Shown piece by piece: positions 1 through 5,025 of a stretch of DNA of 5,025 bases (position 1 is the first letter of the stretch; each line of letters opens with the position of its first letter). The position numbers and the translations under genes are program-made. The DNA comes from Chloroflexota bacterium. GTDB lineage: Bacteria; Chloroflexota; Chloroflexia; Chloroflexales; Kallotenuaceae. The notes under the pieces are model-generated. The model was given only the letters and a program-made list of their open reading frames with translations, did no database searches and was not told the DNA's origin. The stretch lies in the NCBI GenBank assembly GCA_019240175.1, contig JAFAYS010000665.1:1-5025 (forward strand). The letters are read 5' to 3'.

Positions 1-472
1 TGGGAACGCTGCCGCCCGGCGTGGGCATAATAAACAGCGCCAGCCCGCCGATCACAAAGCTCGACGCAAAGGTCGTCACGATTGGCTGGAAGCGCAGATA
101 GGCCACGCAGATGCCGTTGAACGCGCCGGCAGCCGCGCCCGCCGCCAGCCCGGCCAGGATCGCCAGCACAATCTGTCCGGCACCGGGAGCCGTGCCCAGC
201 ATGACCACGGTCACGACATTAACCAGCGAGACGATCGCGCCGACCGACAGATCGATGCCGCCCGCGATCACCACGATCGTCTGGCCCGCCGCCAGCAGCA
301 TCAGCGGCAGATAGGTGCGCATGTTGCCGTTGAGGATCGCGGGCCGGAAAAAGTTGGGATTGAGCGCAAACATCACGCCGATCGCGATCAACAGCAGCAG
401 CAGCGCGAAGATGTAGGATTGCCGCAGTGCGGCCCGGCGCAGCGAAAGCGGATTGCGCAGCGTTTCAATCAT
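1..472 (-). CDS. RbsC-type sugar ABC transporter permease (N-terminal part; continues past left edge)
   Basis: Inner-membrane channel subunit of a CUT2-class sugar importer (BPD_transp_2 family). The visible 157 residues begin with a short basic cytoplasmic tail (about 1–18), followed by a hydrophobic segment at 20–37. Further membrane segments lie at about 53–70, 74–93, 99–120 and 130–149. The GGIDLSVGA motif at 71–79 is a hallmark of RbsC/XylH/MglC permeases, and the MPTPGGSVP stretch at 149–157 also fits the family. Full-length members are about 310–340 residues, so roughly half is missing off the left edge. The start is fixed by GGAGG at 478–482, five bases ahead of ATG. The start codon overlaps the ATPase stop by 8 bases, so the two are probably translationally coupled, as expected for subunits of one complex. 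The sugar cannot be deduced from this part. Confidence 0.95.
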   Translation of the reverse strand, partial: MIETLRNPLSLRRAALRQSYIFALLLLLIAIGVMFALNPNFFRPAILNGNMRTYLPLMLLAAGQTIVVIAGGIDLSVGAIVSLVNVVTVVMLGTAPGAGQIVLAILAGLAAGAAAGAFNGICVAYLRFQPIVTTFASSFVIGGLALFIMPTPGGSVP

Positions 473-2000
473 GCGATCCTCCGCTAACACTCATGCTCGC
501 CGCCACCAGCCGATCGCGCGTCAGGGTTGGCCCGGCGAGCTCCGCGCTGATCATGCCGTCGCGCATCACCAGCACCCGATCGCAGAGGCCGAGCAGCTCT
601 TCGTCGTCGCTGCTGTACAGCACGATCGCCATGCCGGCGGCGCGCAGATCCCGCAAGATCGCATAAAAATCACCTTTCGCGCCCACGTCCACGCCCTTGG
701 TCGGATCGTTGAGCAGCAGCACCTGCGGCTGACGCAGCAGCCACTTGCCCAGCACGACCTTCTGCGCGTTGCCGCCGCTCAGGCTACTGACCGGCGCATC
801 CAGCGAGGCCATTTTGAGCTTGAGACTTTGTGCGATCTCCAGCGCGTCCTCACGCGCGCGGCGCAGATTCAAGATCGGGCCGTAGCGCCGCCACGAGGGC
901 AGCTGCGCGTTTTCGAGGATCGAGCGCACGGACAGCAAGCCTTCCGCGCCGCGATCGCCGGGCACAAACGCGACACCAGCGCGGATCGCCTGACGGGGAT
1001 GCTTGAAATGCACCGCCTGACCGTCGAGCGTCAGGGTGCCGCTAAACGGCGTCGCGCCGAACAGCGCCAGCAGCAGATCGGTCTGGCCCTGGCCTTGCAG
1101 CCCGCCAAGACCCAGCAGCTCGCCCTGGCGCAGCGTCAGATCGAGGCCGCGCACGGTGCGAGTGTGCAGATTGGTCGCAGCGATGCGCACGGGAGCATCC
1201 GGCTGCACGATCTCATCGTGCCGCAGCTGGGCGCTGGCCGTGGTGCCTTCGATCATCAGGCCGACCAGCTTCTCGGCGCTGGTGCCCGCGATCGACACGT
1301 CCGCCACCGACTGGCCGCTGCGCAGCACCGTGGCGCGTGTGGCAACCCGAAAAATTTCTTCCATGCGGTGGGAAACAAACACCAGCGCCTTGCCCCGCGC
1401 CCGCCAGCGATCGATCAGATCGAACAGCCGTGTGACCTGCCGCGCATCCAGGCTGGCGGTCGCCTCGTCGAGGATCAGCACGCGCGGATCGAGGCTGATC
1501 GCTTTGAGAATCTCGACAATCTGCTTCTCGTCCGGCGGCAGCGCGGCGATGGTCGTATCCGGCTGAAGCCGCGCCGAGACTGTGCCATCAAAAAGATCCA
1601 GCAGCGAGGCCGTGCGCTCACGCACCTCGCGCTGACGCACAAAGCCACGATTCAGCGGCTCGTGGGCTAGCCAGATATTCTCGGCCACGCTCAGATCCGG
1701 GATCAGGCTGAGCTCCTGATAGACCGCCGCGATGCCCAGCTTACGCGCCGCCTGGGGTGAGGGAAAGTGGACCGGCTGGTCATCCAGCAGAATCTGCCCG
1801 GCGTCCGGCGCGACCACGCCCGTCACGATCTTGGTGAGCGTGCTTTTGCCGCTGCCGTTCGCGCCCAGCAGCGCCAGCACATCGCCGGCACCCACGCTCA
1901 GGCGGCCATCCGCCAGCGCCGTGACGCCGCCGTAGCGCTTGACCAGATGCTGCGCCGCCAGCGAGACTTCCGGCTGTGTGCTCTGCGACATCGTATTCAT
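465..2000 (-). CDS. Two-domain sugar ABC transporter ATP-binding protein (RbsA/MglA type)
   Basis: Cytoplasmic ATPase that powers the sugar importer; 511 residues, typical for this fused double-NBD family (about 500). Domain 1 has Walker A GANGSGKST (46–54), Q-loop YQE (Q95), Walker B LILDE (175–179) and switch His in VSHR (H211). Its signature is replaced by PPDEKQ (155–160). Domain 2 has a degenerate Walker A, GLQGQGQT (300–307, Gln for Lys), an intact signature LSGGNAQ (407–413), and Walker B LLLNDPT (428–434) with Asn-Asp where Asp-Glu is usual. Its switch His is absent (SSDDEE). Thus one composite ATP site looks complete and the other looks dead. The start is a choice: ATG at 2000 follows GTGAGAG closely, and ATG at 1991 (508 residues) is almost as good. 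A longer TTG-started form at 2063 would run through the hairpin and is unlikely. Overlaps the permease by 8 bases. Confidence 0.96.
   Translation of the reverse strand: MNTMSQSTQPEVSLAAQHLVKRYGGVTALADGRLSVGAGDVLALLGANGSGKSTLTKIVTGVVAPDAGQILLDDQPVHFPSPQAARKLGIAAVYQELSLIPDLSVAENIWLAHEPLNRGFVRQREVRERTASLLDLFDGTVSARLQPDTTIAALPPDEKQIVEILKAISLDPRVLILDEATASLDARQVTRLFDLIDRWRARGKALVFVSHRMEEIFRVATRATVLRSGQSVADVSIAGTSAEKLVGLMIEGTTASAQLRHDEIVQPDAPVRIAATNLHTRTVRGLDLTLRQGELLGLGGLQGQGQTDLLLALFGATPFSGTLTLDGQAVHFKHPRQAIRAGVAFVPGDRGAEGLLSVRSILENAQLPSWRRYGPILNLRRAREDALEIAQSLKLKMASLDAPVSSLSGGNAQKVVLGKWLLRQPQVLLLNDPTKGVDVGAKGDFYAILRDLRAAGMAIVLYSSDDEELLGLCDRVLVMRDGMISAELAGPTLTRDRLVAASMSVSGGSHD
478..482 (-). promoter_or_regulatory. 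Ribosome binding site of the permease, inside the ATPase gene
   Basis: GGAGG on the minus strand, five bases before the permease ATG at 472. It lies within the last codons of the ATPase gene, so ribosomes finishing the ATPase pass directly over it. It decides the permease start and supports coupled translation. Confidence 0.8.
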
Positions 2001-2020
2001 CGCTCTCACGAAAACTGCTA

Positions 2021-2061
2021 GCAAACCAAAGCAAGCAGCACCAGAGCCATTCTGGTGCTGC
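2021..2061 (-). terminator. Intercistronic hairpin: probable partial terminator or mRNA 3'-end stabiliser
   Basis: A perfect 11-bp inverted repeat, GCAGCACCAGA (2035–2045) and TCTGGTGCTGC (2051–2061), with a 5-base loop. It starts 8 bases after the stop of the binding-protein gene. On the coding strand the stem is followed by TTGCTTTGGTTTGC (2034–2021), which is T-rich but interrupted, so a weak rather than full terminator is expected. In binding-protein-dependent sugar operons (the malE–malF gap of E. coli is the known case) such hairpins keep the binding-protein mRNA abundant relative to the transporter genes. That role here is inferred from position and structure. Confidence 0.75.
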
Positions 2062-2069
2062 AACCGAGC

Positions 2070-3146
2070 TTACTGGAAGTAGGCCTGGGCCTGCTCGCGG
2101 GTGAGGCTGCCGTCGAGCACGAACGAGTCGGGCTGGTTGGCGATCTTGCCCAGCTCCGCCGCGAAGTTGCTGTCGTCCACCTGGCCAGGGATCGGCACGT
2201 AGACCGAGTTGCTGGTCGGACCTTTCAGCGTGTCCGCTTTGAACTGCTTGCCTTGCAGCAGCTCAACCGCGATGCGAATGCCGCTCGCGCCGATCGCCGG
2301 CGGGTTGATCACGCCGAACGACTTGAAGTCGGGATGCGTTTCTTTGACCTGGTTCCACAGCTTCATGTAGCCCGCGCGCGCCTCGCCGGCCATCACCGGG
2401 AATTTCTCGGGATTGGCCGCCACCAGCGCCTGGAGCGCGCCGAGCGCCATACCGTCCTGCGACCACACACCGTCGATCGCGGGCTGCGAGGCCAGCAGGT
2501 CGGCCATCTTTTGCTGGCCGGTCGCCTGATCCCAGTTGGCGTTGACCTCGTTCAGCACTTTGATGTTGGGATTCTGCGCGAAGACTTCTTTGACGCCGTT
2601 GTAGCGCGCCTCGTTAGCCGGGTGGCCCGAGATGCCGTTGATCACCACGACGTTGCCCTGGCCGCCGAGCTGATCCACCAGCCAGCGCGCGCTGACGCGT
2701 GCCCACTCGGTCTGGTCGATCACCACGTTGATCGCCTCGGGCGCTGTGATCTCCTGATCGATCGCGATCACGACGATGTTGGCGTCCTTGGCCTCTTTGA
2801 TCACCGGATTGAGCGCCGTCGGCGAGTTGGGATTGATGATGATCGCGTCCACGCCGCGATTGATCAGGTTGCGAATCTGCTGGGTCTGACCCTGGACATC
2901 GGTGTCGGCGCTCTCCACCACGAGATCGGTGGTCAGTCCTTCTGCCTTGTACTCCGCGTTGACCTTTTCCATCTCCGCCAGCATCTGTGTGCGCCACTCG
3001 CTGCCGACAAAGCCGTTCGAGATGCCGATCGTGTAGGGCTTTTCGCGAGCCGTGCTGCCGGTTCCGGGCGTGCCGCACGCCGCCAGCAGCGACGCCAACG
3101 TCAATACGATCAGCGCCAACATCAGCCGGGTGTGCCGTCGATTCAT
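2070..3146 (-). CDS. Sugar-binding lipoprotein of an ABC importer (type I periplasmic-binding fold)
   Basis: Extracytoplasmic receptor that captures the sugar and delivers it to the permease; 358 residues. The N-terminus has a basic end (MNRRHTR), a hydrophobic core at 8–22 and the lipobox LAAC. Cleavage before C24 would leave a lipid-anchored protein with a short G/T/S-rich linker (25–36). The mature part follows the Peripla_BP_4 / RbsB-like fold: first strand YTIGIS (38–43) with SEWRTQM after it, GVDAIIINPNSP (98–109), VVIAIDQEI (125–133), VVVINGISGHPANEARYNGV (166–185), and DGVWSQDGMALGAL (225–238). The SEWR region recalls the galactofuranose-binding YtfQ group, but the resemblance is too short to assign a substrate. 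The start is ATG at 3146 because AGGAGG lies six bases upstream and the lipoprotein signal begins exactly there; a GTG at 3203 would add 19 residues reading through a hairpin. Followed by a hairpin that probably raises its expression over the ATPase. Confidence 0.95.
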   Translation of the reverse strand: MNRRHTRLMLALIVLTLASLLAACGTPGTGSTAREKPYTIGISNGFVGSEWRTQMLAEMEKVNAEYKAEGLTTDLVVESADTDVQGQTQQIRNLINRGVDAIIINPNSPTALNPVIKEAKDANIVVIAIDQEITAPEAINVVIDQTEWARVSARWLVDQLGGQGNVVVINGISGHPANEARYNGVKEVFAQNPNIKVLNEVNANWDQATGQQKMADLLASQPAIDGVWSQDGMALGALQALVAANPEKFPVMAGEARAGYMKLWNQVKETHPDFKSFGVINPPAIGASGIRIAVELLQGKQFKADTLKGPTSNSVYVPIPGQVDDSNFAAELGKIANQPDSFVLDGSLTREQAQAYFQ

Positions 3147-3152
3147 GACGAT

Positions 3153-3158
3153 CCTCCT
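3153..3158 (-). promoter_or_regulatory. Strong ribosome binding site of the sugar-binding protein
   Basis: AGGAGG, six bases before ATG 3146; the best ribosome site in the window. It decides the start of the binding protein and fits the expectation that this subunit is made in the largest amount. Confidence 0.85.
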
Positions 3159-3186
3159 GTGGATTCTATGCTCCGTTGCGATGCTT

Positions 3187-3209
3187 CGCGCCGTGCCGTT
3201 CACAGCGCG
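3187..3209 (-). other. GC-rich hairpin in the leader of the sugar-binding protein gene
   Basis: On the coding strand CGCGCTGTG (3209–3201) can pair with CACGGCGCG (3195–3187) around a 5-base loop AACGG: nine pairs with one G·U. No T-run follows, so it is not an intrinsic terminator. It lies about 40 bases before the binding-protein start and directly after the tandem decamers. Possible roles are 5'-end protection after mRNA processing, or part of a protein-binding site. Only the structure is seen; the role is open. Confidence 0.5.
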
Positions 3210-3239
3210 CGATAGATTACGATAAATTGCGATAGATTT
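3210..3239. repeat. Three tandem 10-bp repeats, possible operator
   Basis: Three contiguous decamers on the plus strand: CGATAGATTA, CGATAAATTG and CGATAGATTT, consensus CGATARATTN. The period is 10 bp, close to one helical turn, so identical contacts would fall on one face of the DNA. The array is an AT-rich island in GC-rich surroundings, between the regulator gene and the binding-protein gene. This is where a ROK regulator or another activator could act on the transport genes. No convincing sigma-70 promoter is seen next to it. Confidence 0.6.
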
Positions 3240-3266
3240 TTCGCGATCGGTGCCGCGCGTGCTGCC

Positions 3267-4496
3267 CTAGACAAACACATGGTCCAGCGCCAGCGTGATC
3301 GCGCCGATCAGGGCGGCGTCCAGCTTAAGCGCGGCATAGTCGATGCGCAGATCTTTGGTCGAGAGCGGTGGTGAGCGGCGCAGCACGGTCTGACGGATCG
3401 AGGCCAGCAGCTGGTGGCCAATGTTGGCCACACCGCCGCCCAGCAGGATCAGCCGTGGGTTGAAGAAGTTGACCAGACCCGCCAGCGCCTCGCCGATCAT
3501 CCGCCCGCTGTCCTGCACAATGCCGATCGCGATGCGATCGCCGGCTGCCGCTGCCGCGCCCACATCTTCGGCAGTCAGGTGGCCGCCCCTGGTCTGCATC
3601 CGCGCCAGCAGCAGCGGGCTTGATCCGCTCTGCGCGGCCTCCACACCACGCGCCGCGATCGCAGGACCGGCGGCCAGCGCTTCCACACAGCCGACGTTGC
3701 CGCAGCGACACACGGGGCCGTGCGGATCGACGCAGATGTGGCCGATGTCACCAGCGCAGCCGTCGCTGCCACGATACACGCTGCCGTGACACACGATCCC
3801 GCCGCCGATGCCGGTGCCGATCTTGACCACGATAAAGTTTTCCACGCCCACACCGCCACCGCCGCGTAGCTCGCCCAGCGCCATCACGTTCACGTCGTTG
3901 TCGACAACGATGCGGGCCATCGGAAAGGTTTCACGCAGCGTCGCCGGGATCGGGTAGCCGTCCCACTCCGGCATCAGCGGCGGCGCGATCAATCGACCGG
4001 TCGAGAACTGAACCGGTCCCGGCACGCCCATGCCGATCGCCTTGATGTTGGTCGCGTCGATGCCACGCGCCTGGATCATTTCTAGCAGCAGCGCGCAGAC
4101 GCGATCGAGGATCAGCGGCGGCTTGTCGCGTACATCGGCGGGCTCGGTGCGGCGCTCAAGGATCGTGCCGCTTAGCTCGGCCAGTGCTACGCTCAGGCTG
4201 GTCGCGCCGAGATCCACGCCGGCGACGTAGCCGCGGCTGGTGTCGAAGTGCAGCATGCGGGGCCGCCGCCCACCCTGCGACTCGCCCTCGCCGACTTCGC
4301 GCAGAATGCCCTGCTGCACCAGCCGCCCAACGATCAGCGTCATCTTGGGCCGCGAGTAGCCCGTGATGCGCACAAGATCTGTGCGTGACAGCGCGCCGTG
4401 CTTGCGAATCGCCGCGAGCACCTCCGTCTCCTCTTCGGGAATCGGTAAGGCGGCAGAAGTGGCAGCTAGATCTGGCAAAGGCAGCTCATTCAACAT
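3267..4496 (-). CDS. ROK-family transcriptional regulator (winged helix plus sugar-kinase-like domain)
   Basis: Probable sugar-responsive regulator of this operon; 409 residues, the usual size for XylR/NagC-type ROK regulators (about 380–410). Residues 22–82 form a winged helix-turn-helix, with the helix pair at about 36–65 (LSRTDLVRITGYSRP and following) and a basic wing GGRRPR (75–80). The ROK domain starts at GVDLGATS (93–100, phosphate-binding loop) and has GMGVPGPV (155–162), DNDVN (199–203, with the Asp used as base in ROK kinases) and GTGIGGG (227–233). The zinc site is made of H253, C263, C265 and C270 (CRCGNVGCVE). The sugar-contacting ExGH motif reads DIGH (250–253), Asp for Glu. 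The N-terminal DNA-binding domain marks it as a regulator rather than a glucokinase. No clear Shine-Dalgarno precedes ATG 4496, so translation may be modest. It is the first gene after the promoter and lies 120 bases upstream of the binding-protein start. Confidence 0.95.
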   Translation of the reverse strand: MLNELPLPDLAATSAALPIPEEETEVLAAIRKHGALSRTDLVRITGYSRPKMTLIVGRLVQQGILREVGEGESQGGRRPRMLHFDTSRGYVAGVDLGATSLSVALAELSGTILERRTEPADVRDKPPLILDRVCALLLEMIQARGIDATNIKAIGMGVPGPVQFSTGRLIAPPLMPEWDGYPIPATLRETFPMARIVVDNDVNVMALGELRGGGGVGVENFIVVKIGTGIGGGIVCHGSVYRGSDGCAGDIGHICVDPHGPVCRCGNVGCVEALAAGPAIAARGVEAAQSGSSPLLLARMQTRGGHLTAEDVGAAAAAGDRIAIGIVQDSGRMIGEALAGLVNFFNPRLILLGGGVANIGHQLLASIRQTVLRRSPPLSTKDLRIDYAALKLDAALIGAITLALDHVFV

Positions 4497-4570
4497 AGCG
4501 ACGTTGCATATGAAAGCTTATGTTTATTTATGCAGAACTTTATTTTATTTTGGAAGTAAGTTTGCTGATA
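4497..4570 (-). other. AT-rich 5' leader of the regulator mRNA
   Basis: About 70 bases between the predicted transcription start and the regulator ATG. By hand count 4501–4620 is about 29 % GC (35 of 120), against 60–70 % in the genes. It carries A/T runs such as TTTATTTA (4523–4530) and a second TTTATTT stretch (4539–4550). It also holds GATAAAT (4567–4573, plus strand), the core of the middle decamer at 3220–3229. No ribosome site is obvious. AT-rich sequence of this kind suits a ROK operator, but no full palindrome is visible. Confidence 0.45.
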
Positions 4571-4576
4571 AATACT

Positions 4577-4605
4577 ATCCTAGCAGAGCTTGAAAACAAA
4601 GTCAA
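4577..4605 (-). promoter_or_regulatory. Sigma-70-like promoter of the regulator and probably the whole operon
   Basis: On the minus strand TTGACT (4605–4600, five of six bases matching TTGACA) is followed by exactly 17 bases and then TAGGAT (4582–4577, four of six matching TATAAT). TGC directly before the -10 gives an extended -10 (TGn). Transcription would start near 4569–4571. It is the only strong promoter found in the window, is correctly oriented, and lies in AT-rich DNA. The genes follow in one direction, so it may drive all four. Confidence 0.8.
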
Positions 4606-5025
4606 TATATGATTTTGCGAATATCGAGATACAAATCACAACCTCAACCCGCAGATACAAGGCATGTGGACGAGCTTCTTCGTGTATGGGAAGAGTTGTG
4701 TAGCTTTGAGTGCTGTTTCTGAAGTAACACGTACCCGTACATAGATTGGCCAGGGGGCTCTCGGCCATATGAGGGAACCATCGGTTACCATACATAGCCA
4801 ATGCTGAGCAATGACAGATGATGAATCGAAGATTTGCGAGTGCTACTTACTCGACAGGTATGCACACGCTTAGTAAAACGAGGGCTGGAAAGATTGCAGT
4901 ATAGTGCTAGTCGAGCAGGTATTTGGAGAAGAATAGGTTACTTATGAGACAGGCGTTCGGGCTTGAGCCAAACTGCCCTCGTTGCGACTCATCCTCATAG
5001 GTCGCTGAACCTGAAGGTCTTGTTA
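4606..5025. other. Low-GC stretch without a convincing gene
   Basis: No protein of recognisable family, tRNA or other RNA gene is seen in these 420 bases, and the base composition is clearly lower in GC than the operon. A TTG-started 73-codon frame on the minus strand (4801–4580) ends inside the regulator promoter and resembles nothing known. Small structures are visible: ATTGGC (4745–4750) with GCCAAT (4797–4802); between them GGAACC (4774–4779) with GGTTACC (4783–4789, one bulged base); and CGAGT/ACTCG around 4837–4853. A 18-codon frame at 4944–5000 on the plus strand encodes a CPRC pair. It is most likely the intergenic space to the next gene, perhaps with gene remnants. Confidence 0.6.

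Noticed and set aside
453..1670. Long plus-strand open frame (about 405 codons) opposite the ATPase gene
   Set aside because: It mirrors a well-supported ATPase with all family motifs. Its translation is rich in Arg, Gln, Ala and His without any domain, as expected from an antisense frame in GC-rich DNA.
2001..2063. Longer ATPase N-terminus from a TTG at 2063
   Set aside because: It would translate through the hairpin and add a stretch not typical of the family; ATG at 2000 or 1991 starts just before the first NBD.
2055..3215. Long plus-strand open frame (about 386 codons) opposite the binding-protein gene
   Set aside because: Antisense shadow of the lipoprotein gene; low-complexity His/Arg/Asp-rich translation, GTG start inside the hairpin, no recognisable domain.
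3147..3266. Separate promoter for the binding-protein gene
   Set aside because: The decamer region offers TAATCT as a weak -10, but the hexamer 17 bases upstream is GAAAAA and no acceptable -35 is present. I could not support a second promoter.
4486..4509. Seven-codon upstream frame (MQRRYVE) overlapping the regulator start
   Set aside because: It could act in translational control, but it has no ribosome site and is short enough to be chance.
4580..4801. 73-codon minus-strand frame upstream of the regulator
   Set aside because: TTG start, no ribosome site, no resemblance to a known family. Its end overlaps the -10 and -35 of the regulator promoter, so it is unlikely to be a gene.
4849..4922. 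Imperfect direct repeat CGACAGGTAT / CGAGCAGGTAT about 60 bases apart
   Set aside because: Only about 10 bases match, with one insertion and no related third copy; best treated as chance.
1..5025. CRISPR array, tRNA or rRNA gene, insertion sequence ends, riboswitch
   Set aside because: No spaced repeats of CRISPR type, no cloverleaf or TTCGA-type T-loop context, no paired terminal repeats and no recognised riboswitch core were seen on either strand.

Overview
The window holds the right-hand part of one sugar-uptake operon, read entirely on the minus strand. In transcription order the genes are: a ROK-family transcriptional regulator (4496→3267), a lipoprotein sugar-binding protein (3146→2070), a two-domain ABC ATPase of the RbsA/MglA type (2000→465), and the N-terminal 157 residues of an RbsC-type permease that runs off the left edge (472→1). 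This is the standard gene set of a CUT2-class (ribose/galactose/xylose-type) importer with its own local regulator. The sugar cannot be named from the sequence, and no catabolic gene is visible.

Organism: the genes are GC-rich (one 60-base line inside the ROK gene counts to 70 % GC) with strong AGGAGG-type ribosome sites. The binding protein has a lipoprotein signal, and the ROK regulator, solute-binding lipoprotein and fused ATPase are collinear. This style fits Chloroflexota (for example Roseiflexus, Herpetosiphon or Kallotenue relatives) or possibly a high-GC Gram-positive. The assignment is an inference from style, not a match to a known genome. The hexanucleotide CGATCG is strikingly frequent in the gene block and absent from the right end.

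Layout: 1–472 permease (partial); 465–472 ATPase/permease overlap; 465–2000 ATPase; 2001–2069 intercistronic gap with a perfect 11-bp hairpin; 2070–3146 binding protein; 3147–3266 gap with a 9-bp hairpin and three tandem decamers; 3267–4496 ROK regulator; 4497–4605 AT-rich leader and a very good sigma-70-like promoter (TTGACT, 17 bp, extended TAGGAT); 4606–5025 low-GC sequence with no convincing gene.

Working model: one promoter upstream of the regulator starts an mRNA through all four genes. The regulator senses a sugar or sugar phosphate and probably controls the operon through its own promoter and/or the decamer array in front of the binding-protein gene. The hairpin after the binding-protein gene would let that protein be made in excess over the ATPase and permease. 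The binding protein delivers sugar to the permease, and the ATPase powers import. I see no wholly new system. The points worth a second look are the regulatory elements in the two gaps, the markedly asymmetric ATPase, and the CGATCG enrichment.
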